DNA of 64,000 nt from Pandoraea commovens (GTDB taxonomy: Bacteria > Pseudomonadota > Gammaproteobacteria > Burkholderiales > Burkholderiaceae): NCBI RefSeq assembly GCF_902459615.1, contig NZ_CABPSA010000010.1:1-64000 (forward strand), in the 5' to 3' direction. Positions 28,701 to 39,636 of the stretch are shown here, one piece after another. The stretch's first letter is position 1; each line of letters begins with the position of its first letter. The notes beneath the pieces are model-generated. The model made no database searches. It worked only from the letters and a program-made list of their open reading frames with translations, and was not told where the DNA came from. The position numbers and the translations under genes are program-made.

Positions 28701-29135
28701 TCAATGGAGCCGATGCGTCCTCGGCATCTGCGACCCGGTGTCCTCGTGGCCGATGGCAGGGCTGGCATGATGCAGTACCAGACGCCAACCGTCAGCTTCT
28801 TTCAAATAGACGTTCGTGGCGAGCACGAACGCGAAGCGCGCTTCCGGCTGACTCTCGACCTGAATCTGCTCAAGAACGTTGCGAACGGCGCACAACGGGT
28901 TGTGCGCCACTTGAAGTTGATTCGCTATCACCTGTAAGCCGCCTTTGGCGAGGACCTCCTGCCAGCTTGCTCTGACCGCCGCCGGGCCGACGTGCCGTGG
29001 TCCCGCAGGGTGAATGCACACGACTTCCTCGTCTTCCGACCAGACATCCATCAGCAAGTCCGTATCGCCGGCGCGCAGCGCTTCGTAGAACGCGTGTTCG
29101 GCGTCTTCCGGACTGAGAAATATGGCAGCGGGCAT
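28701..29135 (-). CDS. SnoaL-like (NTF2-fold) protein
   Basis: 144 residues with the cone-shaped NTF2 fold signature: an N-terminal helix pair (DAEHAFYEALRAGDTDLLMDVWSEDEEVVCIHPAG), then LVxHHASP-type strands (WRLVLHHASP). Proteins of this DUF4440/SnoaL group may be isomerases, hydrolases or binding domains; no catalytic assignment is possible. The start ATG 29135 is chosen over ATG 29159 because GGAGGA sits 7 nt upstream. It lies 276 bp downstream of the FNR-type regulator on the same strand. Confidence 0.88.
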   Translation of the reverse strand: MPAAIFLSPEDAEHAFYEALRAGDTDLLMDVWSEDEEVVCIHPAGPRHVGPAAVRASWQEVLAKGGLQVIANQLQVAHNPLCAVRNVLEQIQVESQPEARFAFVLATNVYLKEADGWRLVLHHASPAIGHEDTGSQMPRTHRLH

Positions 29136-29411
29136 AACGGCGTCCTCCATCGGAGACAAGCGCGTGTCGTATGCGTGGTCGCCCTCGACCGACAGGCGGG
29201 GCAGCGAACGCGCCGATTATGGAGCGTTTGCCGGGGCTTGTCGAACGTCGTTCCTTTTGATCTGGCGCAAGGCGCCGGGAGGGCCGCGCCGGTAGCTTAT
29301 CGGTAATGGAGTAGTCGCGAATTGGCGACAAATCGGCAACGCGAGAAAGTCGCGGCGCTCAGTTCTGTGGGGATGTATGAGCGGGGGCGCTCCGCACCCC
29401 CGGCAGCCGGA

Positions 29412-30158
29412 TCAGCAGTGATGCACGCCGGCGAGTTCGCGCAGGGCGACGCCGTCGATGATCTTGACGTGGCGTTGACGGATTTCGATCATCCCGTTCT
29501 GCGCGAAACGCGAGAACAGGCGGCTGACCGTCTCCAGTTTGAGACCCAGGAAGCTGCCGATTTCCTCACGGCTCATGCGCAGCACGAACTCGTTGGCAGC
29601 GTAACCCCGGGCGGACAGGCGCTCGGAGAGATTCAGTAGGAAGACCGCCAGGCGCTCCTCGGCGCGCATCGTCCCCAGGGCGAGCAGTTGCTGGTGCTCG
29701 TTGCGGATTTCCTGGCTCATCAGACGATGCAACTGGCGTTGCAGCGACGGCACCTGGCGCGAAAGCGTCTCAAGCTCGCCGAAGCGGGCGATGCACAGTT
29801 CGCTGTCTTCGAGCGCCACGGCAGTGGTGGGGTGATGGTTGTCGGCCACGGCGTCGAGGCCGATCAGTTCGCCCTGAAGGTGGAAGCCGACGACCTGTTC
29901 GCGGCCGTCGGGGGCCGTGACGCAGCTTTTGAGCGACCCGAAGCGAATGCCGTAGACGGCGGTGAGATCATCGTTGGCGTGATAGAGCACTTCGCCCTTT
30001 TTGAGGCGGCGGCGCTCGCTCACGAGTGCGTCCAGTCGTTCCAGCTCCGGCTCAGGGATGCCGACGGGCAGGCAGAACTGCCCTAGCGAGCATGTGGAAC
30101 AACGAGGCTGGGCAACCGGAATGGGGTTGCCGGGAATGCGACCGATGTCGGTGGTCAT
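29412..30158 (-). CDS. fnr: FNR/Anr-type oxygen-sensing transcriptional regulator
   Basis: A 248-residue CRP/FNR-family regulator. Four cysteines at the positions that hold the 4Fe-4S cluster in E. coli FNR are present: Cys20, Cys23 and Cys29 in CSTCSLGQFC, and Cys123 in ELCIARF. The cyclic-nucleotide-binding-like barrel (about 35-150) is followed by the DNA-binding domain with MSREEIGSFLGLKLETVSRL, whose Glu-x2-Ser-Arg recognition helix is the FNR type (TTGAT-N4-ATCAA sites). It should switch genes on under low oxygen. I did not find a clear FNR box in its own upstream region. Confidence 0.95.
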   Translation of the reverse strand: MTTDIGRIPGNPIPVAQPRCSTCSLGQFCLPVGIPEPELERLDALVSERRRLKKGEVLYHANDDLTAVYGIRFGSLKSCVTAPDGREQVVGFHLQGELIGLDAVADNHHPTTAVALEDSELCIARFGELETLSRQVPSLQRQLHRLMSQEIRNEHQQLLALGTMRAEERLAVFLLNLSERLSARGYAANEFVLRMSREEIGSFLGLKLETVSRLFSRFAQNGMIEIRQRHVKIIDGVALRELAGVHHC

Positions 30159-30496
30159 GGAGGCCCCTGAAGTTATTCCGAGAGTTTACCATGAGGCGTC
30201 GACCCGTCGTTTCGACAGTCGGGACGCTAAGGTTTGTGACGGCGCTTTACGGGCGTGGATGTTTCAGTAATAATTGCGCACATACCGGACGTCCGTCTTG
30301 CCGCACTATCGGCCTGGGCGTTTTCCCGGCAGGTCGTTTCGAAGCATTCTGGTCGCGCCGCCGTCACTACGACCGAACACAATAGGGCGCGCGCTTATGC
30401 GAAACGGTAGTCTTCCATCGACGACCGTTTTCTGGTTCCAAGCATCCATTTATTCCTGATACCGGGTTGCCAAGCCCCCGGTCTGCTTAGTCGCAC
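30159..30496. other. Intergenic region between fnr and scpB
   Basis: A 338-bp gap between two divergent genes that must contain both promoters. I see no convincing -35/-10 pair, no FNR or other palindromic operator and no coding-like open frame. The bases directly before the scpB start codon lack a Shine-Dalgarno sequence. Confidence 0.5.
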
Positions 30497-31648
30497 ATGA
30501 ATACCCAAGAGGCGAAACTCGTCCTCGAGACCGCGTTGATTTGCGCGCAGGAGCCGCTCAAGGTCGGCGATCTGCGTAAGCTCTTCAATGACGCCGTGTC
30601 TGGTGACACGGTGCGCGCGCTACTCGAGGAAATCCGCGTGCAATGGGATGGCCGAGGTGTGGAATTGGTGGCGTTGGCCACCGGCTGGCGTTTCCAGAGC
30701 CGTCCACGCATGCGTGAATACCTTGACCGCCTCAATCCAGAGAAGCCGCCGAAGTACTCGCGCGCTGTGATGGAGACGCTGGCGATCATTGCTTACCGTC
30801 AACCGGTCACGCGTGGCGATATCGAAGAGATTCGCGGTGTGACGGTCAACACGCAGATCATCAAGCAGCTCGAGGATCGTGGCTGGATCGAAGTGATCGG
30901 TCATCGCGACGTGCCGGGACGCCCCGGTCTGTATGCGACGACCAAGGACTTCCTGGACGACCTCGGCCTGCGCGCGCTCGATGCGTTGCCGCCGTTGGAA
31001 GACCCGGCCGCGCAGGCGCAGATCGATCTGCTGGCGCAGCAGAACATCGAATTCGGCGAGCGTGCCGAGGGCGAAGAGGGCGAAGCAGAAGCTACGGACG
31101 ACGCGCCGGTGGCCGATGCCGAGGCACTGGCCCGTCTGGCGCAAACGCGTGCCGACGATTTGCCGCTCGCCCAGGGGCTGCCGGAAGGCCAGCGCCCGCC
31201 ACCGGTCGGTGACGACGCGCTGTCGGAAGACGCGCTGCTCGACGCCGTGCTGGCCGAAGGCGAAGTGCAGGCATCGACCGATGTTGTGGCGCTCGACGCC
31301 GATGCATCGGCAGAGAATCCGCCCGACGTGGCGGAACTCGCGGACACGGCGCACGTCAGTGAGCAGGACGATGCCGATGCGCAACACGAGGAATTTTCCG
31401 AAGTATCGGAATCTGCGGTTCCTGTCGGCGACGATTCGCCGCAAGATGTGCAGAACGTCGATATAGAAGAAGGCGCGCAAGAAAGTGCGACGCAGGCGGC
31501 AGATCCCGCAGCGTCGTTGGCGCAAGAGGTTTCCCCGCACGCTGTCGACCCGGCAGCGAACGAAGCCGCCGCCGGGCAGCCTACGCCCGGTGCGATGGAT
31601 GACGACGAGAACGACGGGGACGACAAGAATCTCGTCACCGGTACCTGA
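30497..31648 (+). CDS. scpB: Segregation and condensation protein B with long acidic tail
   Basis: The kleisin-partner subunit of the SMC-ScpAB chromosome condensation complex. Residues 1-190 are the two winged-helix domains of ScpB ([67 protein letters not shown]). The remaining 190 residues are highly acidic and Ala-rich (Asp/Glu clusters, no predicted fold), so the protein is about twice the usual length. The start is ATG 30497. rluB follows 150 bp later, a common neighbour. Confidence 0.94.
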   Translation: MNTQEAKLVLETALICAQEPLKVGDLRKLFNDAVSGDTVRALLEEIRVQWDGRGVELVALATGWRFQSRPRMREYLDRLNPEKPPKYSRAVMETLAIIAYRQPVTRGDIEEIRGVTVNTQIIKQLEDRGWIEVIGHRDVPGRPGLYATTKDFLDDLGLRALDALPPLEDPAAQAQIDLLAQQNIEFGERAEGEEGEAEATDDAPVADAEALARLAQTRADDLPLAQGLPEGQRPPPVGDDALSEDALLDAVLAEGEVQASTDVVALDADASAENPPDVAELADTAHVSEQDDADAQHEEFSEVSESAVPVGDDSPQDVQNVDIEEGAQESATQAADPAASLAQEVSPHAVDPAANEAAAGQPTPGAMDDDENDGDDKNLVTGT

Positions 31649-31801
31649 GGCGGCGGCGCTCTGCGCCGCGCACGCCTTCGGGGCCGTTAGCGATAAGAAC
31701 GAAGTCGCGGCAGGCTTTTGCCGCGCATTCATGGTGCGAACACGGATCAGGGCAGCGACCTAAGCCTGCCCACGACGATCCCGTTTTCCAATGAGGTTGT
31801 G

Positions 31802-33634
31802 TTGAAACAAAACGAAGAATCCCAGGACCTGCACGCCCGCGATGCCGGTGCCGAAGCACGTTCGCCGGAAGGCGAGGGCGGCGATGAAAAGGCGTCGCGC
31901 CGCGGTTTGCGCCGTGGCCCGCGCAGTCTGATCGCGCGCCGCCGTGCGGCTCAGCAAGCCAAGCGTGAAGGCGACGACACCGGCGAGTTCGCCGGCTCGG
32001 ACGCCGCGTCAGGCCAACCTTCTCCCGAGGCTCAGCAAGGCCCGGCGTCCGGTGCCGAAGGTGCGCCGTCCGCCGCGCAGACGCGAGGCCGTGCCAACAC
32101 GCGCAAGCCGCGTGGCGGCAAGCGTGACGACGCCCAGCAGGCTGCGCAACCGGCACAGGCCGGCGGTGCTGCGCCGGGTGGCCGTCAGCAGCGCGGCGCT
32201 CAGGGTGCCCAAAATGCGCAGGGTGATCGAGGCGGCCAGGGCGCCGCGAGCAAGACGCAGGGTCGTGGCCGCAAGGGCCCGACGGGCGGGGCTCGCAGTG
32301 GTGCCGGTGGCAAGGGTGGCGCAGGGAATGCTGGCGACAGCGATCTGTTCGCCTTCGTGACGTCGGGCGGTTTCGATGGTGACGACGCCGAGGGCGACAA
32401 CGCAGCCGCCAAGCGCGGTCGCCGTCCGGCCGATCGTCGCGTGCTCTCGCCCGACGACGAAGCGCCGAAGCTGCATAAGGTGCTGGCCGAGGCCGGTATG
32501 GGCTCGCGTCGCGAAATGGAAGAACTGATTCTTGCGGGTCGCGTGTCGGTGAATTCCGAGCCGGCGCACATCGGGCAGCGCATTTTGCCGACCGATCAGG
32601 TTCGCATCAACGGCAAGCTCGTCAAGCGTCGTATCACCAGCAAGCCGCCGCGCGTGCTGCTGTATCACAAGCCTGCCGGCGAAATCGTCAGCCATGCCGA
32701 TCCGGAAGGCCGCACCTCGGTGTTCGACCGCCTGCCGCCGATGAAGACGGCCAAGTGGCTCGCCGTCGGACGTCTGGACTTCAACACGGAAGGTCTGCTG
32801 ATCCTGACGACGTCGGGCGATCTGGCCAACCGTTTCATGCACCCGCGTTACGAAATCGAGCGTGAATACGCCGTGCGCACCGTGGGGCAACTGACCGAAG
32901 CGTCGCGTCAGCAACTGTTGCACGGCATCAAGCTGGACGACGGTGAGGCCAACTTCCTGCGCCTGAAAGATGGCGGCGGCGAAGGTTCGAATCACTGGTA
33001 TCACGTGGCGCTGGCCGAAGGCCGCAATCGCGAAGTGCGTCGTATGTTCGATGCGGCCGGTTTGATGGTGAGCCGTCTGATCCGTACGCGTTACGGCCCG
33101 CTGACGCTGCCGCGCGGCCTCAAGCGTGGTCGCTATGAGGAGATGGACGAAGCGCAGGTGCGTTCGCTGTTCGCCGCTGTCGGCATGAAGATGCCCGGCG
33201 CAGCGTCGGACGAAAAGGGTGCGCGTAATGGCGCAAATGGTGGCCGTGGCGGTAAGGCCGGTGCCGCGAAGGAGCCGCGCCGTCAGCCGGATCCGATGCA
33301 AACGGCGCTGGGTGTCTTTGCTCGCGAGCCGGGGCAGTCGCGTCGTCCGCGCGCCAATCCGCTGACCGCGTTTGTCGGTCCGAGCGGCGGCTTTCAGACG
33401 CCGTCGCCGCGCGGTGAAGGTCGCCGCTTCGGCGGTGGCAATAGCACGGGCGGTTTCGGCGGTCAGTCGCGCGGTGGTAACAGCAGCGGCAACGGCGGAA
33501 ATGGCGGAGGCGGTGGAAATGGGGGCTACGGCGGCGGCAACGCTAACGGCAATCGCAGCCGTGGCGGCAACCGGACGGGCGGCGGCGGAGGCCAGGGCAA
33601 CCGTGGCAATCGCGGCGGCAACCGGTCTCGCTGA
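31802..33634 (+). CDS. rluB: 23S rRNA pseudouridine(2605) synthase, with long low-complexity ends
   Basis: An RsuA/RluB-family pseudouridine synthase. The core (about 215-470 of 610) has the S4 domain [19 protein letters not shown] and the catalytic domain with Asp in [15 protein letters not shown], about residue 325, plus the Arg-rich [11 protein letters not shown]. It is preceded by some 210 Gln/Arg/Gly/Ala-rich residues and followed by about 140 residues of Gly/Asn/Arg repeats (RGG-like), probably RNA-binding and disordered. The start is uncertain: TTG 31802 has GAGG 5 nt upstream and is preferred over GTG 31799; an ATG at 31718 in the same frame lies in non-coding-like DNA. Confidence 0.93.
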   Translation: MKQNEESQDLHARDAGAEARSPEGEGGDEKASRRGLRRGPRSLIARRRAAQQAKREGDDTGEFAGSDAASGQPSPEAQQGPASGAEGAPSAAQTRGRANTRKPRGGKRDDAQQAAQPAQAGGAAPGGRQQRGAQGAQNAQGDRGGQGAASKTQGRGRKGPTGGARSGAGGKGGAGNAGDSDLFAFVTSGGFDGDDAEGDNAAAKRGRRPADRRVLSPDDEAPKLHKVLAEAGMGSRREMEELILAGRVSVNSEPAHIGQRILPTDQVRINGKLVKRRITSKPPRVLLYHKPAGEIVSHADPEGRTSVFDRLPPMKTAKWLAVGRLDFNTEGLLILTTSGDLANRFMHPRYEIEREYAVRTVGQLTEASRQQLLHGIKLDDGEANFLRLKDGGGEGSNHWYHVALAEGRNREVRRMFDAAGLMVSRLIRTRYGPLTLPRGLKRGRYEEMDEAQVRSLFAAVGMKMPGAASDEKGARNGANGGRGGKAGAAKEPRRQPDPMQTALGVFAREPGQSRRPRANPLTAFVGPSGGFQTPSPRGEGRRFGGGNSTGGFGGQSRGGNSSGNGGNGGGGGNGGYGGGNANGNRSRGGNRTGGGGGQGNRGNRGGNRSR

Positions 33635-33704
33635 AGGGTGCCGATCTTGCATTGCGACAATGTGACACTGTGGCCTGTTCCTCAGGCATTTCGGGCGTCA
33701 AGCG

Positions 33705-33733
33705 TTGCAAATCGGCCCAAAACCATATAAAAT
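33705..33733 (+). promoter_or_regulatory. Probable promoter upstream of the rimP-nusA-infB operon
   Basis: TTGCAA (33705-33710), 17-bp spacer, TAAAAT (33728-33733, inside TATAAAAT). It lies 70 bp upstream of a strong terminator-like hairpin and 265 bp upstream of rimP, so transcripts would meet an attenuator. Confidence 0.6.
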
Positions 33734-33804
33734 CAATGAATAAGCTGGTTTGCGTGTCGGGCGTTCTGCTGCGATGCGCACCTCATGCGCAATGAGGCTG
33801 TAAG

Positions 33805-33831
33805 AAATGGGCGTTTCGCCCATTTTTTTTT
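33805..33831 (+). terminator. Terminator/attenuator in the rimP leader
   Basis: AAATGGGCG-TTT-CGCCCATTT followed by an unbroken T-run to 33831, a textbook intrinsic terminator. A smaller hairpin CCTCAT-GCGCA-ATGAGG (33781-33797) precedes it. If the promoter at 33705 is real, this hairpin ends a transcript of about 90 nt or attenuates the operon; NusA, which acts at such hairpins, is encoded downstream. Confidence 0.88.
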
Positions 33832-33998
33832 GCCGCGAGCGTTTAGCGCGGCCGATGCCGCCACGTCGGGGAGTGGGTGTGTCGACTCAGGCACACCGGC
33901 CCGGACGGTCGAGGCAGGTATCGTGCGGCGTCCCATGCGGGGCGCGCAGACATGTCGGGCGCTGCTGATGCGCGCGAGTTTTTCTAGGGTGAGCAAAG

Positions 33999-34457
33999 TT
34001 GCAATTGCCAGAACTGATCGAGACCACGGTCGAAGGCCTGGGTTACGAGCTGGTCGATCTTGAGCGCGCGGGCGGCGGACTGCTGCGCGTGTATATCGAT
34101 AAGCCGGAAGGCATCTCTATCGATGACTGCGAGACGGTAAGCCGTCAGCTCTCGCACGTCCTGATGGTCGAGAACGTCAATTACGACCGACTTGAAGTGT
34201 CGTCGCCGGGGCTTGACCGTCCGCTGCGCAAGCTGCGTGACTTCGAGCGTTTTGCCGGCGTCGAAATAAGTCTCACGTTGCGTGTGCCGCTTGAAGGCCG
34301 CAAGCAGTTCCGCGGCATTTTGCAGGCACCGCAAGGCGAAAACTTGAGCCTTGAGTTCGAAGGCAAGGGCGGCCCGGCGCTGCTCGAATTCACCCTCGCG
34401 GATATTGACCGTGCGCGCCTTGTGCCGCAGATTGATTTTAGGAGTCGCAAACGATGA
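33999..34457 (+). CDS. rimP: Ribosome maturation factor RimP
   Basis: Needed for 30S subunit maturation. 152 residues with the two RimP domains: an N-terminal alpha/beta part ([35 protein letters not shown], seen in pieces) containing the SSPGLDRPL motif, and a C-terminal SH3-like barrel. The start is TTG 33999 with AGGGTGAG about 6-8 nt upstream. Its stop overlaps the nusA start by 4 nt (ATGA), indicating translational coupling. Confidence 0.95.
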   Translation: MQLPELIETTVEGLGYELVDLERAGGGLLRVYIDKPEGISIDDCETVSRQLSHVLMVENVNYDRLEVSSPGLDRPLRKLRDFERFAGVEISLTLRVPLEGRKQFRGILQAPQGENLSLEFEGKGGPALLEFTLADIDRARLVPQIDFRSRKR

Positions 34458-35929
34458 GTCGCGAAGTATTGCTGTTGGTCGATGCGCTCGCGCGCGAAAA
34501 GAACGTCGACAAGGATGTCGTGTTCGGCGCGCTTGAAGCAGCATTGGCTTCGGCCACGAAGAAGCGCTACAGCGAAGACGTCGACATTCGCGTGCACATC
34601 GACCGTGAGTCGGGCGAGCACGAGAGCTTTCGTCGCTGGTTGGTAGTGCCGGACGAAGCGGGTCTGCAGGAGCCGGACAAGCAGATTCTGTCGTTCGAAG
34701 CCAAGGAAGACGATCCGTCCCTCGAAGTCGGCGACTTCGTCGAAGAAGCGGTGGAATCGGTCGAGTTCGGCCGTATCGGCGCGCAGGCGGCCAAGCAAGT
34801 GATTCTGCAGCGCATTCGCGATGCCGAGCGCGAGCAGATCCTCTCCGACTTCCTGGAGCGTGGCGAGAAGATCATGACCGGCACGGTCAAGCGTCTCGAC
34901 AAGGGCAACCTGATCGTCGAGTCGGGTCGTGTGGAAGCACTGCTGCGTCGCGATCAACTCATTCCGAAGGAAAACCTGCGTATCGGTGACCGCGTTCGTG
35001 CGTACATCGTGAAGGTGGACCGCACGGCACGCGGTCCGCAGATCGAACTCTCGCGCACGGCACCGGAATTCCTGATCGAGCTGTTCGGCATGGAAGTGCC
35101 GGAAATCGAGCAGGGTCTGCTGGAGATCAAGTCGGCAGCTCGTGACCCGGGCATGCGCGCCAAGATCGCAGTGGTGGCTTACGACAAGCGTATCGATCCG
35201 ATCGGCACCTGCGTGGGTATTCGCGGCACGCGTGTGCAGGCTGTGCGTAACGAACTCGGTGGCGAGAACGTCGACATCGTGCTGTGGTCGGAAGACCCCG
35301 CGCAGTTCGTGATCGGCGCGCTGGCGCCGGCGGCGGTGCAGTCGATCGTCGTGGACGAAGAGAAGCACAGCATGGACGTCGTCGTCGACGAGAACGAACT
35401 GGCGGTGGCGATTGGTCGCAGCGGTCAGAACGTGCGTCTCGCGTCGGAACTGACCGGCTGGCAGATCAACATCATGACGCCGGACGAATCGGCCGAGAAG
35501 CAGAACGAAGAGCGTGGCACGCTGCGCACGTTGTTCATGCAGCGTCTCGATGTGGACGAGGAAGTGGCGGACATCCTGATCGAGGAAGGTTTCTCGAGCC
35601 TGGAAGAGATCGCCTACGTGCCCCTGAACGAAATGCTTGAAATCGAAGCGTTCGACGAGGACACGGTCCATGAGCTGCGCAATCGTGCACGCGACGCACT
35701 GCTGACGCAGGCGATTGCCACCGAGGAGAAGGTTGAGGGCGTTGCGCTCGATCTGAAGAGCCTCGACGGCATGACGCCCGAGTTGCTGGCCAAGCTGGCC
35801 GAGCATGAAATTCAGACGCGCGATGATTTGGCCGAGCTGGCCGTCGACGAACTGACCGAGATGACCGGCGTCGACGAGGAAGCCGCAAAGGCCCTGATCA
35901 TGAAAGCGCGAGAGCACTGGTTCCAATGA
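34454..35929 (+). CDS. nusA: Transcription termination/antitermination protein NusA
   Basis: Binds RNA polymerase and nascent RNA and controls pausing, termination and antitermination. 491 residues: the N-terminal polymerase-binding domain (about 1-125), an S1 domain (about 135-200, [17 protein letters not shown]), KH domains (about 230-345, with [17 protein letters not shown] and [19 protein letters not shown]) and two C-terminal acidic helix-hairpin repeats (about 365-490), as in gamma- and betaproteobacterial NusA. The start codon overlaps the rimP stop; infB follows 80 bp downstream. Confidence 0.97.
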   Translation: MSREVLLLVDALAREKNVDKDVVFGALEAALASATKKRYSEDVDIRVHIDRESGEHESFRRWLVVPDEAGLQEPDKQILSFEAKEDDPSLEVGDFVEEAVESVEFGRIGAQAAKQVILQRIRDAEREQILSDFLERGEKIMTGTVKRLDKGNLIVESGRVEALLRRDQLIPKENLRIGDRVRAYIVKVDRTARGPQIELSRTAPEFLIELFGMEVPEIEQGLLEIKSAARDPGMRAKIAVVAYDKRIDPIGTCVGIRGTRVQAVRNELGGENVDIVLWSEDPAQFVIGALAPAAVQSIVVDEEKHSMDVVVDENELAVAIGRSGQNVRLASELTGWQINIMTPDESAEKQNEERGTLRTLFMQRLDVDEEVADILIEEGFSSLEEIAYVPLNEMLEIEAFDEDTVHELRNRARDALLTQAIATEEKVEGVALDLKSLDGMTPELLAKLAEHEIQTRDDLAELAVDELTEMTGVDEEAAKALIMKAREHWFQ

Positions 35930-36009
35930 TGACCTGCCCCGGCATGCATATGGAACAGTGAACTTTGAAGTTAACCGCAAGGCGCCTGGCCTTGCTTGAA
36001 GAGGTTTGA

Positions 36010-38976
36010 ATGGCGAGCATCAACGTAGCCCAATTTGCTGAAGAACTGAAAATGCCGGCCGGCGTGTTGCTGGAGCAACTCAAAGCCGCCGGCGTGGACA
36101 AACTCAGCGCCGACGATTCCGTGACGGAAGCCGACAAGGCCCGTCTGCTGGAGCACCTGCGCCGTTCGCACGGCGCTGGCGACGGCGACAAAAAGAAGAT
36201 TACTCTGACGCGTCGCCAGACCTCGGAAATCAAGCAGGCCGACGCGACCGGTAAGGCGCGTACGATTCAGGTCGAAGTGCGCAAGAAGCGCACCTTCGTC
36301 AAGCGTGACGACGTCGCCGAAGGCGCGGACAACGCGGCTGCCGCAGCAGAAGACGAAGCGCTTCGTCTGCGTGAGGAAGACGCACGCCGCGAAGCAGAGC
36401 GTCTGGCTGCGGAAGCGGCCGAGCTGAAGCGTCGCCAGGAACAACTGGAGCGCGAAGAAGCCGAGCGTCGCGAGCGCGAAGAGAAGGAAGCTGCCGAGCG
36501 CCGTGTGCGTGAGGAAGCCGAGCGCGCGGCTGCCGCTGCGAAGGCTGCAGAAGAGCAGAAGGCCAAGGCGGAAGCCAAGGCCGACGCCGAAGCTGAGAAG
36601 CAGGCGCAGCAGACCCGCGAAGAAGCCGACAAGGTTGCTAAGGCCGACGCCGAGAAGGCAGCGGAAGCCGACAAGGCTGCCGCCGCCAAGGCCGACGCCG
36701 AGCGCGAGCAGGCCCGCAAGGCCAGCGAGGAAGCCCGCGCTGCCGCCGAAAAGGCGAGCGCAGCTGCCGACAAGGCCCGTGCCGAAGAGGAAGCGATTCG
36801 CAAGCGTCGTGCTGCGGCGGAAGCCGAAGCGCGCGCCATTCGCGAAATGATGAACGCCCCGCGCCGCGTGCTGAAGGCACCGGAGCCGGCACCTGCTGCG
36901 GCCGCACCGGCCAAGGCGGACGCTGCCAAGGGCACGCTGCACAAGCCGGCCAAACCGGAAGGTGCCGCAGCAAAACCGGCAGACAAGAAGCCGGCCGCCG
37001 CACCGGCGTCGACGACGGCTGGCGCAGCGGACAAGAAGGACAAGAAGCCGGGCGCTTGGCAGAAGGATGCGGACAACCGCAACAAGCGTGGTGGTATGAA
37101 GACCCGCGGCGACGCGAGCGGCGGTTCGGATGGCTGGCGTGGCGGTGGTCGTGGCGGCCGTCGTGGCGACCGTCATTCGCAGGACGATCGCAATGCATTC
37201 CAGGCACCGACCGAACCGGTGGTGCGCGACGTGCACGTGCCGGAAACGATCAGCGTTGCGGATCTGGCGCACAAGATGTCGGTCAAGGCTGCTGAAGTCA
37301 TCAAGCTGATGATGAAGATGGGCCAGATGGTGACCATCAACCAGGTGCTGGATCAGGAAACGGCGATGATCGTGGTGGAGGAACTCGGCCACCGTGCAAT
37401 CGCCGCCAAGCTGGACGATCCGGAAACGCTGCTCGACCTCGGCAACGACGTGACGGAAGCTGAAGCGCTGCCGCGTCCGCCGGTGGTGACCGTGATGGGT
37501 CACGTCGACCACGGCAAGACCTCGCTGCTGGACTACATCCGTCGCGCCAAGGTGGCGTCGGGCGAAGCCGGTGGCATTACGCAGCACATCGGTGCGTATC
37601 ACGTCGACACGCCGCGCGGTACGGTGACGTTCCTCGACACGCCGGGTCACGAGGCCTTTACGGCCATGCGTGCTCGCGGTGCACAGGCAACGGACATCGT
37701 GATTCTCGTGGTCGCGGCGGACGACGGTGTGATGCCGCAGACGAAGGAAGCGATTGCCCACGCGAAGTCGGCCGGTGTGCCGATCGTGGTGGCGATCAAC
37801 AAGATCGATAAGCCGGATGCGAACCCGGACCGCGTGAAGCAGGAACTCGTGGCCGAGAGCGTGGTGCCGGAAGAGTACGGTGGCGATTCGCCGTTCGTCG
37901 AGGTTTCGGCCAAGACGGGTACGGGTATCGACGATCTGCTCGAGAACGTGCTGCTGCAAGCCGAAGTGCTGGAGTTGAAGGCACCGGTGGAAGCCCCGGC
38001 CAAGGGCATCGTGATCGAAGCGAAGCTGGACAAGGGTAAGGGTCCGGTCGCGACGATTCTGGTGCAGTCGGGCACGCTCAAGCGTGGCGACATGGTGCTG
38101 GCAGGTCAGGCTTATGGTCGCGTTCGCGCCATGCTGGACGAAACTGGCAAGAGCACGAAGGACGCAGGTCCGTCGATCCCGGTGGAAATCCAGGGTCTTT
38201 CGGAAGTGCCGGGCGCCGGTGAAGAAGTGCTGGTGGTTCAGGACGAACGCAAGGCACGTGAAATCGCGCTGTTCCGTCAAGGCAAGTTCCGCGACGTGAA
38301 GCTGGCCAAGCAACAGGCCGCGAAGCTCGAGAACATGTTCGAGCAGATGGCCGAAGGCGAAGTCAAGACGCTGCCCCTCATCATCAAGGCAGACGTTCAG
38401 GGTTCGCAGGAAGCACTGGCTCAGTCGCTCAACAAGCTCTCGACGCCGGAAGTGCGTGTGCAGATCGTGCACGCTGCGGTCGGTGGCATCAGCGAAAGCG
38501 ACGTCAACCTGGCAACGGCTTCGAAGGCGGTCATCATCGGCTTCAACACGCGTGCCGATGCGCTGGCCCGCAAGCTGGCCGAGTCGAACGGTATCGACAT
38601 TCGCTACTACAACATCATCTATGACGCAGTGGATGAGGTGAAGGCGGCAATGTCGGGCATGCTGGCGCCGGAGAAGAAGGAAGTGATCACGGGCCTCGTC
38701 GAAGTGCGCCAGACGTTCAGCGTGCCGAAGATCGGGAAGGTCGCGGGTTGTATGGTGCTCGATGGCTTCGTCAAGCGTTCGTCGCATGTGCGTGTGTTGC
38801 GCGAGAACGTGGTCATCTTCACGGGCGAGCTCGATTCGCTCAAGCGCTTCAAGGATGATGTCAAGGAAGTCAAGTCAGGCTTCGAGTGCGGTCTGTCGGT
38901 GAAGAACTTCAACGACATTACGGAAGGCGACCAACTGGAAGCGTTTGAAATCACGGAAGTTGCGCGCTCGCTGTAA
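36010..38976 (+). CDS. infB: Translation initiation factor IF-2
   Basis: The GTPase that brings fMet-tRNA to the 30S subunit. 988 residues, long for IF-2 because of a highly charged Ala/Glu/Lys/Arg-rich region (about 95-400). A small N-terminal IF2_N domain ([21 protein letters not shown]) comes first. The G domain begins near 490: [12 protein letters not shown] (G1), DTPGHEAF (G3), [12 protein letters not shown] (G4) and EVSAKTG (G5). The C-terminal domains bind initiator tRNA. AGAGG lies just upstream of ATG 36010. Internal starts giving shorter isoforms, known in E. coli, cannot be judged here. Confidence 0.97.
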   Translation: MASINVAQFAEELKMPAGVLLEQLKAAGVDKLSADDSVTEADKARLLEHLRRSHGAGDGDKKKITLTRRQTSEIKQADATGKARTIQVEVRKKRTFVKRDDVAEGADNAAAAAEDEALRLREEDARREAERLAAEAAELKRRQEQLEREEAERREREEKEAAERRVREEAERAAAAAKAAEEQKAKAEAKADAEAEKQAQQTREEADKVAKADAEKAAEADKAAAAKADAEREQARKASEEARAAAEKASAAADKARAEEEAIRKRRAAAEAEARAIREMMNAPRRVLKAPEPAPAAAAPAKADAAKGTLHKPAKPEGAAAKPADKKPAAAPASTTAGAADKKDKKPGAWQKDADNRNKRGGMKTRGDASGGSDGWRGGGRGGRRGDRHSQDDRNAFQAPTEPVVRDVHVPETISVADLAHKMSVKAAEVIKLMMKMGQMVTINQVLDQETAMIVVEELGHRAIAAKLDDPETLLDLGNDVTEAEALPRPPVVTVMGHVDHGKTSLLDYIRRAKVASGEAGGITQHIGAYHVDTPRGTVTFLDTPGHEAFTAMRARGAQATDIVILVVAADDGVMPQTKEAIAHAKSAGVPIVVAINKIDKPDANPDRVKQELVAESVVPEEYGGDSPFVEVSAKTGTGIDDLLENVLLQAEVLELKAPVEAPAKGIVIEAKLDKGKGPVATILVQSGTLKRGDMVLAGQAYGRVRAMLDETGKSTKDAGPSIPVEIQGLSEVPGAGEEVLVVQDERKAREIALFRQGKFRDVKLAKQQAAKLENMFEQMAEGEVKTLPLIIKADVQGSQEALAQSLNKLSTPEVRVQIVHAAVGGISESDVNLATASKAVIIGFNTRADALARKLAESNGIDIRYYNIIYDAVDEVKAAMSGMLAPEKKEVITGLVEVRQTFSVPKIGKVAGCMVLDGFVKRSSHVRVLRENVVIFTGELDSLKRFKDDVKEVKSGFECGLSVKNFNDITEGDQLEAFEITEVARSL

Positions 38977-38999
38977 CGCGATTTGCACAACAGATGTGG

Positions 39000-39039
39000 A
39001 ATGGCCCACCAAGCCGGGAAACCGGTGGCGTGGGCCATT
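39000..39039 (+). other. GAAA-capped RNA hairpin between infB and rbfA
   Basis: AATGGCCCA (39000-39008) pairs with TGGGCCATT (39031-39039), and inside it CCGG-GAAA-CCGG forms a second stem with a GNRA tetraloop. It has no T-run and lies 20 nt before the rbfA start, so it is more likely an mRNA stability or processing element than a terminator. Confidence 0.55.
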
Positions 39040-39059
39040 GCATTACTAGCGAGTTTGTT

Positions 39060-39503
39060 ATGGCAAAGAAACGTGGCGTTCCCGGTCGAAATCTTCGCAT
39101 CAACGATCAGATCCAGCGTGATCTTTCGGAGTTGATCCAGCGCGAAGTGAAGGACCCGCGCATTGGTCTGGTCACGCTGCAAAGCGTGGAAGTGACGCCC
39201 GACTACGCGCATGCGAAAGTGTTTTACACGACGCTCACCGGCGATCCGAAAGCGACCGGCGAAGCGCTCAATGAAGCGGCTGGCTACCTGCGCAATCTGC
39301 TGTTCAAGCGGTTGCACATCCATACGGTGCCGACGTTGCATTTCCACTTCGATCAGTCGATCGAACGTGCCATCGAGATGTCGCGTCTGATCGACACGGC
39401 CAACGCGACCCGCGCTAAGGAAGATGCGGAAGCGGCCGAGGGCGACGACGGTGACGACGTCGACAGCGACGATGGCAGCGTCAACAAGGACGAAGGCAAG
39501 TAA
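39060..39503 (+). CDS. rbfA: Ribosome-binding factor A
   Basis: A cold-shock-related 30S maturation factor with a KH-like fold. 147 residues: [36 protein letters not shown] region, then [19 protein letters not shown]. The last 30 residues are an acidic Asp/Glu tail. The start is ATG 39060 ([11 protein letters not shown]); the frame upstream is the hairpin region. No Shine-Dalgarno is visible, so it may depend on translation or structure from upstream infB mRNA. Confidence 0.95.
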   Translation: MAKKRGVPGRNLRINDQIQRDLSELIQREVKDPRIGLVTLQSVEVTPDYAHAKVFYTTLTGDPKATGEALNEAAGYLRNLLFKRLHIHTVPTLHFHFDQSIERAIEMSRLIDTANATRAKEDAEAAEGDDGDDVDSDDGSVNKDEGK

Positions 39504-39636
39504 GTCCTCCGTCGACGATGTCGCCTGCCGGACCGACCGGGCCAACGCGAAGCGCGCCCGGTAGTCCTGCGATGCCTGTGCCTCCGCGACGGAGGTCTGG
39601 CAACATCCCACAAGAATTTCTCAAGTACTCCCGCAC

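Noticed and set aside
30159-30496. FNR box (TTGAT-N4-ATCAA) in front of fnr or scpB
   Set aside because: I searched the gap by eye and found no match with both half-sites.
33736-33795. 19-codon leader peptide frame ahead of the rimP terminator
   Set aside because: Its ATG lies at or before the predicted transcript start, it has no ribosome-binding site, and its codons show no run of one amino acid that would suggest attenuation.
35971-38787. Long minus-strand open frame opposite infB, and a similar one opposite nusA
   Set aside because: Both are shadows of well-supported genes with clear motifs on the plus strand; no start signals or domains are seen.
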